A program made the translations under genes and the position numbers. Shown here in pieces: positions 1 through 4,142 of a stretch of 6,023 bases of DNA. The stretch lies in NCBI GenBank assembly GCA_938083405.1, contig CALKCV010000184.1, positions 1-6,023 of the forward strand, given 5' to 3'. Below the pieces are notes generated by a model. The model worked only from the letters and a program-made list of their open reading frames with translations. It did no database searches and was not told the DNA's origin. Each line of letters starts with the position of its first letter. Within the stretch, counting starts at the first letter, position 1. The stretch is from an uncultured Microcoleaceae cyanobacterium (lineage in GTDB: Bacteria > Cyanobacteriota > Cyanobacteriia > Cyanobacteriales > Microcoleaceae).

Positions 1-218
1 AGTTTTTCTATTTCTGCTTGTCGCTTTTTCATCAAGGGTTGGGTTACCTTCATGCGACGCATATTACGAATTGAGCCTGCATTTAAGGGGTAAAGACCCA
101 GACGAATTACTAAAGTTAAGGCTACGATCGCTAGTCCGTAGCTTGGCACGATCCCGTAGAAAAAATCTAGGATCGGTAACATTATGTTGTTTGAGAGAAA
201 CCCGATACCAAAATCCAT
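1..218 (-). CDS. yidC: Membrane protein insertase YidC/Oxa1, N-terminal part (cut by window edge)
   Basis: Only the first 72 codons are present; the gene continues beyond position 1. YidC inserts proteins into the plasma and thylakoid membranes, alone or with SecYEG. The protein begins MDFGIGFLSNN, followed by a hydrophobic segment at about residues 13-45 containing the family pattern VIRLGLYPL. Arg39 matches the conserved positive residue of the hydrophilic groove, and Pro44-Leu45 ends the helix. A basic cytoplasmic stretch (RNMRRMKVTQP) follows, as expected for the first cytoplasmic hairpin. There is no large periplasmic P1 domain as in E. coli, which is normal for cyanobacterial YidC. The start is well bounded: an in-frame TAA lies at 225-227, three codons upstream of the ATG at 216-218. 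The ribosome site is weak (AAGAAA). It is the last visible gene of the rpmH-rnpA-PH cluster. Identity rests on motif and gene order. Confidence 0.93.
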   Translation of the reverse strand, partial: MDFGIGFLSNNIMLPILDFFYGIVPSYGLAIVALTLVIRLGLYPLNAGSIRNMRRMKVTQPLMKKRQAEIEK

Positions 219-290
219 TATTTCTTAGTTTATTTTTGGGCTGCTAATGTTTTTTTTGTAGTTGTTTTGGGCGGCTGGCTTTTGGTAGAA

Positions 291-318
291 TTAACAATTA
301 ATAATTAATAATTGATAA
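291..318. repeat. Heptanucleotide tandem repeat, four units, consensus TTRAYAA
   Basis: Four back-to-back 7-mers are seen: TTAACAA at 291-297, TTAATAA at 298-304 and 305-311, and TTGATAA at 312-318. All fit TTRAYAA. A fifth unit breaks down at 319. Short tandemly repeated repetitive (STRR) heptamers are a known feature of filamentous cyanobacteria and usually lie between genes, as here. Because the period is 7 and each unit contains TAA, the array puts stop codons in all frames of the plus strand. Function is unknown; copy number may vary between strains. Confidence 0.75.
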
Positions 319-362
319 TGAATTCAGCGTGCCCAATTCATTTTACATTACCTTCATTGCTG

Positions 363-407
363 GTTAGGGGCGGAAATAAATTTTTGTTTAATTTCTGCCT
401 ACCTAAC
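363..407. repeat. Imperfect inverted repeat, about 15-bp arms
   Basis: The left arm GTTAGGGGCGGAAAT (363-377) pairs with the right arm ATTTCTGCCTACCTAAC (391-407). The pairing has one 2-nt bulge (TA) and one G-T wobble. The loop is A/T-rich. The element lies between the PH gene and yidC. It lacks a following T-run on the minus strand, so it is not an obvious intrinsic terminator for the cluster. It may be an RNA processing or stabilising hairpin, or a remnant of a small palindromic repeat element. Confidence 0.55.
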
Positions 408-453
408 TACTTCTTGCCAGTCCCAGCGTGACACCGATTTCAACTTTCTTTTT

Positions 454-491
454 ACTCTTAAGCTCTTTACTGCTGCTTAACAGCTAAGAGT
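454..491. repeat. Imperfect hairpin just downstream of the PH-domain gene
   Basis: ACTCTTA (454-460) pairs perfectly with TAAGAGT (485-491). The stem extends by GCT (462-464) with AGC (482-484) past a single bulged A. An alternative inner stem GCTG (472-475) with CAGC (481-484) is also possible. On the minus strand the hairpin begins 18 nt after the stop codon of the PH gene and is followed by A-rich sequence. A T7 run lies at 503-509 on the plus strand, but no plus-strand gene reads into it. It could protect or process the 3' end of the upstream mRNA. Confidence 0.45.
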
Positions 492-508
492 CAGATCGGG
501 TCTTTTTT

Positions 509-895
509 TCAAGCTTTAGTTTCTGTTTGTTTAGCTTTGGCAGCCATTTTGTCATTGATATATTCTTCTATTTCCCGGAAACGAGGTATGGCCCTCAATT
601 CCAAACGATTGCCATTTCTCAGAGTTAGTACCAAATCTCCCCAAGCACCGAAACCACGGGGTACTTTAGCAACTTTGACTATTTCCGAGTAAATTATGTC
701 GGTGCGATCGTTTCCCATCCAACCGCCTATTACTGATACTCGGCGATTGGTGATTCGGTATCGCAGCCACAAGGCCCTTACTATGGCCCCTACTGTTAGA
801 GGAATGCCAATAATTGTCAGGCCTATTAGTAAGTTAAGGATTAAATCTCCTATATGGGGGCCGCCTTCGTAAATTGGTTCTTCTTTAATGCCCAT
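509..895 (-). CDS. Membrane-anchored PH-domain protein (bPH2/DUF304-like)
   Basis: This 128-residue protein has a hydrophobic segment at about residues 16-44, long enough for one membrane span. A small beta-rich bacterial pleckstrin-homology-like domain follows at about 45-117. Its visible core runs YRITNRRVSVIGGW, then IIYSEIVKVAKVPRGFGAWGDLVLTL and RAIPRFREIEEYI. The C-terminal tail is charged (KMAAKAKQTETKA). The start ATG at 893-895 lies inside the end of rnpA, giving an 11-nt overlap. An AGAGGTG sequence sits just upstream, so translation is probably coupled to rnpA. Cyanobacteria commonly carry such a gene between rnpA and yidC, which suggests a role at the membrane with the insertase or in RNA/protein biogenesis, but no biochemical function is established. 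Family assignment is by pattern recognition. Confidence 0.88.
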   Translation of the reverse strand: MGIKEEPIYEGGPHIGDLILNLLIGLTIIGIPLTVGAIVRALWLRYRITNRRVSVIGGWMGNDRTDIIYSEIVKVAKVPRGFGAWGDLVLTLRNGNRLELRAIPRFREIEEYINDKMAAKAKQTETKA

Positions 896-1274
896 CCAAC
901 ACCTCTGCTTTTGCCAACAACTGTTCTAATTGTTGCAGAATTTGGTGATAATTGCAGCAGGGCGCTGTTGTTTTGACGACGATAGCCAAATCCCAACCCG
1001 GTTTTATTTTTGGCAAGAGAGCCCTCATGGCAGCGCGAATCTGGCGTTTTACCCGATTTCGCACTACCGCGTGCTTGCTCACTTTTTTCCCGATGGAAAT
1101 CCCTACGCGAGTTGGCGGGGCTGTTTCCCTGCCCTGTGCTTTATCTCTGTCGGAATTTTTTTGGGGGTGAGAGAAAGCTCTTAACACCAGGTCGGGCCCT
1201 TTCTGCCGAAGTCCTTTTTCATATACTTTCCTGAAGTCTTTATTTCGCCGGAGTCGGTTGGCTTTGGGCAACAT
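885..1274 (-). CDS. rnpA: Ribonuclease P protein component
   Basis: RnpA is the basic protein subunit that binds the catalytic RNA of RNase P and helps it cut the 5' leader from tRNA precursors. The 129-residue protein starts MLPKANRLRRNKDFRKVYEKG, the usual N-terminus with the aromatic Phe14. It carries the signature RVGISIGKKVSKHAVVRNRVKR; the RNR motif is Arg72-Asn73-Arg74 and Lys76-Arg77 follow. Residues about 34-55 form a hydrophilic insertion (SHPQKNSDRDKAQGRE) between strands, a common cyanobacterial extension compared with the roughly 115-119 residues of many bacteria. It follows rpmH by 45 nt on the same strand, the near-universal bacterial order, and overlaps the next gene by 11 nt. 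No strong Shine-Dalgarno is seen before its ATG. The catalytic RNA gene rnpB is not in the window. Confidence 0.97.
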   Translation of the reverse strand: MLPKANRLRRNKDFRKVYEKGLRQKGPDLVLRAFSHPQKNSDRDKAQGRETAPPTRVGISIGKKVSKHAVVRNRVKRQIRAAMRALLPKIKPGWDLAIVVKTTAPCCNYHQILQQLEQLLAKAEVLDGH

Positions 1275-1319
1275 GGCGATCTTTTTTTTGGGCCCTCGAT
1301 AGTGTTTAAAAAGAAAAAG

Positions 1320-1457
1320 TTAGACTGCTAGACGAATCCTTCCTTTTTTTCTACGGGCTTTAATTACTGCGCGACCGTTTTTAGTTCGCATTCTGGTCCT
1401 AAAACCAGATACTCTCTTTCTTTTTCTACTGGTTCCGCCCAATGTTCGCTTGGTCAT
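1320..1457 (-). CDS. rpmH: Large ribosomal subunit protein bL34
   Basis: This short gene encodes 45 residues starting MTKRTLGGTSRKRKRVSGFR, continuing with TRMRTKNGRAVIKARRKKGR and ending IRLAV before the TAA at 1320-1322. The composition (about 40% Arg/Lys), the length and the pattern RKRKRVSGFRTRMRT..GR.VI.ARR.KGR are diagnostic of bL34, which binds 23S rRNA in the large subunit. A good Shine-Dalgarno, AAGGAG at 1463-1468, lies 5 nt before the ATG at 1455-1457. It is the first gene of the minus-strand cluster and precedes rnpA by 45 nt. Confidence 0.97.
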   Translation of the reverse strand: MTKRTLGGTSRKRKRVSGFRTRMRTKNGRAVIKARRKKGRIRLAV

Positions 1458-1462
1458 TTCTA

Positions 1463-1468
1463 CTCCTT
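1463..1468 (-). promoter_or_regulatory. Ribosome binding site of rpmH
   Basis: AAGGAG reads on the minus strand with a 5-nt spacer to the ATG. It is the best-placed Shine-Dalgarno in the minus-strand cluster and fixes the start of this very short gene. Confidence 0.85.
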
Positions 1469-1511
1469 CTAATTTCCTGCGTTTCTAAAATTAATAAAGT
1501 CACAATCTGCA

Positions 1512-1520
1512 ATTCTATCA
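1512..1520 (-). promoter_or_regulatory. Candidate extended -10 promoter for rpmH cluster
   Basis: On the minus strand TGATAGAAT combines a TGn extension with the -10-like TAGAAT (1512-1517). It lies about 55 nt upstream of the rpmH start codon. No good -35 is seen at 17 nt; that position is occupied by part of a HIP1 octamer (1533-1540). A small hairpin lies further upstream at 1552-1571 (CTTTATC / GATAAGG with an AAAA loop). This is an inference from sequence alone. Confidence 0.4.
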
Positions 1521-1532
1521 CAAGACCGACTG

Positions 1533-1540
1533 GCGATCGC
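1533..1540. repeat. HIP1 octamer GCGATCGC (one of six in the window)
   Basis: Perfect HIP1 palindromes lie at 1533-1540, 2683-2690, 3217-3224, 3407-3414, 4361-4368 and 5620-5627. Four are inside pnt coding sequence and two are intergenic. About 0.1 would be expected by chance in a window this size at even base composition. HIP1 over-representation is a recognised hallmark of many cyanobacterial genomes. Confidence 0.9.
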
Positions 1541-1702
1541 TTGCATCGAGATCTTTATCAAAAGATAAGGGTTCGCTACCACTGGACTTGCTGCCGACTA
1601 TGCAGGAATTAGCAATTAGCAATAAATCGCGATACCTGTGTTGGGTTGCGTTTCGCACGCGCGCTACCGACAAGAGGTCAGTACTCTTCGAGCGTGGCCT
1701 TT

Positions 1703-2212
1703 CTATTCAATGCTCAAAACCCAAGTCCCAATGTAACGCATTAAGGGGACATCGCCCGGGGTGCGAATATTGGCGTTGAAATAGTACATCCCACCAAAGC
1801 GGGGATTTTTGACGTTATGGAGAACGACTTCTATCTTATTGCCTGCTGGAATAGGTTCTGCTGGGTAAATTTCTAGGAAATGATTTTCCCGGTCCCAGAC
1901 TACTTCATCTAGGGGGACAGATTCATTTTTGATCCTAATCTCTACTTTGTCTGGGTCAAATGTTCCTCTGTAATAGTCTGGATAAATAATTGAGACTTGG
2001 GCCACTGCCAAGTTGAGTTTGCTGGCTGGTATCCGCAGGCGATAGCGGTCCCACATTCCGGCGCTACCGGAGTCCAAACGATAGTTGAGCTCGTTAACTC
2101 TTTCTGGTCCGCCGAACAAGGTAAATCCAGGATTACTTTGGGCCATAGTCACCAAGGGCAAGCCGATGGAGAGTCCTAATGTAACTGCTAGTGCAGAAAA
2201 TAAACGTTTCAT
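1703..2212 (-). CDS. Secreted DUF2808 domain protein
   Basis: The chosen start is the ATG at 2210-2212, giving 169 residues. Two things support it: AGGAG at 2219-2223 is 6 nt upstream, and the N-terminus MKRLFSALAVTLGLSIGLPL is a classic Sec signal peptide with probable cleavage after Thr-Met-Ala24. The open frame extends further upstream to 2518, but that part reads as non-signal, low-quality sequence across an intergenic region. The mature part (about 145 residues, no cysteine) is predicted beta-rich. It shows YRLRIPASKLNLAVAQVSI, YPDYYRGTFDP and NPRFGGMYYFNANI near the end, followed by YIGTW, features of the cyanobacterial DUF2808 family. Molecular function is unknown; an extracytoplasmic or cell-surface location is inferred. 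It is transcribed alone, facing away from pntA. Confidence 0.85.
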   Translation of the reverse strand: MKRLFSALAVTLGLSIGLPLVTMAQSNPGFTLFGGPERVNELNYRLDSGSAGMWDRYRLRIPASKLNLAVAQVSIIYPDYYRGTFDPDKVEIRIKNESVPLDEVVWDRENHFLEIYPAEPIPAGNKIEVVLHNVKNPRFGGMYYFNANIRTPGDVPLMRYIGTWVLSIE

Positions 2213-2218
2213 CACAAT

Positions 2219-2223
2219 CTCCT
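2219..2223 (-). promoter_or_regulatory. Ribosome binding site deciding the DUF2808 start
   Basis: AGGAG on the minus strand lies 6 nt before the ATG at 2210-2212. It selects this internal start over the longer open frame reaching 2518. Confidence 0.8.
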
Positions 2224-2451
2224 GTAGTTTTACTGTGTTTAATAATGCAGAAGGCCAGACAATTTTTAAGTATAAAAACTTATAATGTCGGCGTGCGAGC
2301 TCTTGAATGAGGAAAATTTGGTATTGAATGTCAATCCTTAATAGGAATTGGGTTGGCAAGAGCGGGTGCATTCGAGCTTTGAAGCTAACCAAAAAGCAGT
2401 GAATTCTTGTTTTTTTCACTCGGGCGATCCACCCGCGAAAATATCGTACCT

Positions 2452-2518
2452 CATAAGACAGAAAAACCATAAGACAAAGAAGGCCATTAGGTCGGCATTG
2501 CCTCAAACCATAAGACAA
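2452..2518. repeat. Three direct copies of CATAAGACA
   Basis: Exact 9-mers start at 2452, 2468 and 2509. Copies two and three share a longer identity, AAACCATAAGACAA (2464-2477 and 2505-2518). They lie about 155-220 nt upstream of the pntA start. Iterated exact 9-mers in an intergenic region look like binding sites for a regulator, or a small repeat family; no known regulator consensus is recognised. Confidence 0.65.
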
Positions 2519-2526
2519 GTTAAAGA
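2498..2526 (+). promoter_or_regulatory. Tentative pntA promoter
   Basis: TTGCCT (2498-2503) and TAAAGA (2521-2526) are spaced 17 nt. The -10 is poor (three of six matches to TATAAT). The third CATAAGACA copy lies in the spacer. An alternative is the perfect TATAAT at 2281-2286 with a weak -35, which would give a leader of about 380 nt. Neither is secure. Confidence 0.2.
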
Positions 2527-2540
2527 TATCCAGGAGTTTC

Positions 2541-2586
2541 GCCGATCGCCATGATAATTGTAGCTCAAAGCTAAATGGCGACCGGC
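2541..2586. repeat. Nested inverted repeat upstream of pntA
   Basis: Outer arms GCCGATCGCCAT (2541-2552) and ATGGCGACCGGC (2575-2586) pair at 11 of 12 positions. Inside them TAGCT (2561-2565) and AGCTA (2569-2573) form a second perfect stem with a CAA loop. The right outer arm overlaps a competing short hairpin, CGGCC (2583-2587) with GGCCG (2594-2598), so the two structures exclude each other. There is no T-run after either, so neither is a simple intrinsic terminator. It could be an operator or an RNA leader structure. Confidence 0.65.
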
Positions 2587-2673
2587 CGAAATAGGCCGCG
2601 ATGTCCTTAAGTTAATTCTGGGCCTAGTGGCCAAAACAACGCAGTCAAACTAAGGAGAGTTGGACAACAGAAT

Positions 2674-3813
2674 ATGAAAATAGCGATCGCCAAAGAAAGC
2701 CATGTCAACGAACGGCGCGTGGCCTTAATTCCCGACGTGGTAGCTAAATTAGTCAAGCAAGGCCTCGAAATCGAAGTAGAGGCAGGAGCCGGAGAAAGAG
2801 CCTTCTATTCAGATAAGGCCTACGAAGAGGCCGGAGCTAAGATAGTGGCCGATACTGCCGCTCTTTGGAGAGAAGCAGACGTACTGCTAAAAGTAGGAGT
2901 CCTGCAAGAGGGGGAAATAGAACAACTGCGGGAAGGTTCGGTCCTAATCGGATTTCTCAATCCCCTGGGCGATCCTGCCATTGTCGGACGCTTGGCCGAA
3001 AAGAAGGTAACGGCCTTCAGCATGGAGATGGTCCCAAGAACCAGCCGTGCCCAAGTAATGGACGCTTTATCTTCCCAAGCTAATATCGGTGGCTATAAAG
3101 CGGCCCTAATCGCAGCCACGGCCATGCCAAAATTTTTTCCCATGTTAACCACGGCGGCGGGTACGATCCGACCGGCTAAGGTTTTGGTCATGGGTGCGGG
3201 GGTTGCCGGTTTGCAGGCGATCGCCACTTGCCGCCGTCTGGGTGCCGTTGTGGAAGCGTTCGATATTCGCCCGGAAGTTAAGGAACAAGTCGAAAGCTTG
3301 GGCGCGAAGTTCGTGGATGTCACTCTCGAAGAAGACACCGTAGCTGAGGGCGGCTATGCTAAAGAAATATCTGAAGAATCAAAACAGCGCACCCGCGAAG
3401 TCCTATGCGATCGCGTCGCGGCTTCCGATGTTGTGATTACCACCGCCCAAGTTCCCGGTAAAAAAGCTCCCGTGTTAGTTACCAAAGCAATGCTGGACGG
3501 GATGAAGCCTGGTTCTTTCGTGGTTGACTTGGCCGCAGAGCAAGGCGGTAATTGCGAGGGTACGGAAGCTGGCAAAGACATCGTATATAATGGCGTGACT
3601 ATTATCGGTCCGGTGAATTTGCCTTCGACTATGCCGGTACACGCTAGCGAATTGTATGCTAAAAATATCTCGGCTTTGCTCAAGCTGATGATTAATAAAG
3701 AAAACCAGCTAGAACTTAATTTCGAGGATGAGATCGTTGCTGGTGCTTGCATTGCCTCTATGGGTGAAATTCGCAACCAACGAGTTCGAGATGCTTTGGC
3801 TGTTGCTGGTTAA
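2674..3813 (+). CDS. pntA: NAD(P) transhydrogenase subunit alpha, soluble NAD(H)-binding dI
   Basis: This 379-residue protein is the NAD(H)-binding domain of proton-translocating transhydrogenase, which transfers hydride from NADH to NADP+ at the membrane surface. The N-terminal part (about 1-135) starts MKIAIAKESHVNERRVALIP, shared with alanine dehydrogenase. The conserved loop RTSRAQVMDALSSQ places Arg122, Gln127, Asp130 and Ser133 at the positions known for NAD binding and hydride-transfer geometry in the Rhodospirillum enzyme. The Rossmann fold (about 165-330) has GAGVAG at 174-179 and an acidic residue ending the second strand (Asp197 in EAFDIRP), as for NAD rather than NADP. The protein ends after dI; in E. 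coli dI is fused to the first membrane helices, here encoded by the next gene. Codons 4-6 include a HIP1 octamer. The ATG at 2674 fits the family N-terminus although the AAGGAG upstream is 16 nt away. Confidence 0.97.
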   Translation: MKIAIAKESHVNERRVALIPDVVAKLVKQGLEIEVEAGAGERAFYSDKAYEEAGAKIVADTAALWREADVLLKVGVLQEGEIEQLREGSVLIGFLNPLGDPAIVGRLAEKKVTAFSMEMVPRTSRAQVMDALSSQANIGGYKAALIAATAMPKFFPMLTTAAGTIRPAKVLVMGAGVAGLQAIATCRRLGAVVEAFDIRPEVKEQVESLGAKFVDVTLEEDTVAEGGYAKEISEESKQRTREVLCDRVAASDVVITTAQVPGKKAPVLVTKAMLDGMKPGSFVVDLAAEQGGNCEGTEAGKDIVYNGVTIIGPVNLPSTMPVHASELYAKNISALLKLMINKENQLELNFEDEIVAGACIASMGEIRNQRVRDALAVAG

Positions 3814-3832
3814 TAGGAATAACGAACTAGAC

Positions 3833-3837
3833 AAGGA
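3833..3837 (+). promoter_or_regulatory. Ribosome binding site of the small transhydrogenase subunit
   Basis: AAGGA lies 8 nt before the ATG at 3846, in the 32-nt gap after pntA. No terminator or promoter is seen in that gap, so the genes share a transcript. Confidence 0.75.
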
Positions 3838-3845
3838 ATATTGAT

Positions 3846-4142
3846 ATGACTGCTGAAACTTTAATTGCTGCATTATTTGTCTTCGTTCTGGCATCTTTTG
3901 CTGGATTTGAAGTCATCAATAAAGTGCCGCCTACCCTGCATACTCCTTTGATGTCGGGGGCTAATGCTATTTCTGGCATTGCGGTTTTGGGGGCGATGAT
4001 TGTTGCTGGCGATAAGGATTGGAATGTAACTGTAATCTTAGGTTTGATTGCTGTGGTGTTAGCCACTATTAATGTGGTCGGTGGCTTTTTGGTCACGGAT
4101 CGGATGCTGCAAATGTTTAAGAAGAAGGAGGCAAAGGCATGA
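3846..4142 (+). CDS. pntAB: NAD(P) transhydrogenase membrane subunit (alpha part 2, dII)
   Basis: This 98-residue integral membrane protein supplies the helices that form the C-terminal end of the alpha chain in E. coli. Three hydrophobic spans are visible at about 4-24, 37-55 and 63-85. Between the first two is the family signature GFEVINKVPPTLHTPLMSGANAISGI. His32 in LHTPLMSG corresponds, by eye, to the alpha-subunit histidine implicated in the proton path of the Thermus enzyme. A basic tail (KKKEAKA) follows. It sits 32 nt after pntA and overlaps pntB by 4 nt (ATGA), indicating tight co-translation. Split alpha genes are usual in cyanobacteria and Rhodospirillum, where the two parts are also called pntAA and pntAB. 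Confidence 0.95.
   Translation: MTAETLIAALFVFVLASFAGFEVINKVPPTLHTPLMSGANAISGIAVLGAMIVAGDKDWNVTVILGLIAVVLATINVVGGFLVTDRMLQMFKKKEAKA
4125..4131 (+). promoter_or_regulatory. Strong ribosome binding site of pntB
   Basis: AAGGAGG lies 7 nt before the pntB ATG, inside the last codons of the preceding gene. It is the best Shine-Dalgarno in the operon and, with the ATGA overlap, supports both start and coupling. Confidence 0.9.

Larger units (their letters stand above)
219..508. other. 290-nt gap between the PH-domain gene and yidC, rich in repeats
   Basis: No gene is visible. From right to left, the direction of minus-strand transcription, the gap holds an imperfect hairpin at 454-491, a larger imperfect inverted repeat at 363-407, and an AT-rich heptamer tandem repeat at 291-318. 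These are listed separately. No clear rho-independent terminator follows the PH gene on the minus strand, because neither hairpin is followed by a U-tract in that direction. yidC could therefore be co-transcribed or have its own promoter. I cannot place a convincing -35/-10 pair. Confidence 0.6.
1458..1702. other. Intergenic region between DUF2808 gene and rpmH
   Basis: These 245 nt contain the rpmH ribosome site and candidate promoter, a HIP1 octamer (1533-1540), a small hairpin (1552-1571), two tandem TTAGCAA heptamers (1609-1622) and a GC-rich stretch around 1641-1667. I see no convincing terminator with a U-tract after the DUF2808 stop codon and no small gene with a ribosome site. Confidence 0.55.
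2213..2673. other. 461-nt divergent intergenic region upstream of DUF2808 gene and pntA
   Basis: No gene is supported. On the pntA side it contains a perfect plus-strand TATAAT (2281-2286) with only a weak -35 (CAGACA, 2256-2261, 19-nt spacing), a small bulged hairpin (2332-2350), three copies of CATAAGACA (2452-2517), a nested inverted repeat (2541-2586), and two short GGCC hairpins (2583-2598 and 2621-2632). AAGGAG at 2652-2657 is 16 nt before the pntA ATG, too far for normal Shine-Dalgarno spacing. The density of symmetric elements suggests a regulated promoter or leader. Confidence 0.6.

Noticed and set aside
342..349. TTTACATT, a perfect HLR1 half-site before yidC
   Set aside because: No second half-site at two-nt spacing on either side, and it points away from yidC transcription.
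1588..1779. Plus-strand open frame of 63 codons between rpmH and DUF2808
   Set aside because: It overlaps the end of the DUF2808 gene, lacks a ribosome site, and shows no recognisable features.
2213..2518. N-terminal extension of the DUF2808 frame by 102 codons
   Set aside because: It runs through the repeat-rich intergenic region, has no ribosome site at its far end, and would bury a clear signal peptide that has its own AGGAG.
2452..2518. CRISPR array
   Set aside because: Repeats are only 9-14 nt with irregular 16- and 41-nt periods, and no cas genes are present.
2652..2657. AAGGAG as the pntA Shine-Dalgarno
   Set aside because: Sixteen nt from the ATG is too far, and no in-frame alternative start lies between; the family N-terminus fixes the start at 2674.
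3354..3776. Long minus-strand open frame opposite pntA
   Set aside because: It is a low-complexity Ser/Ala/Thr-rich mirror of a well-supported plus-strand gene, without a ribosome site or family features.
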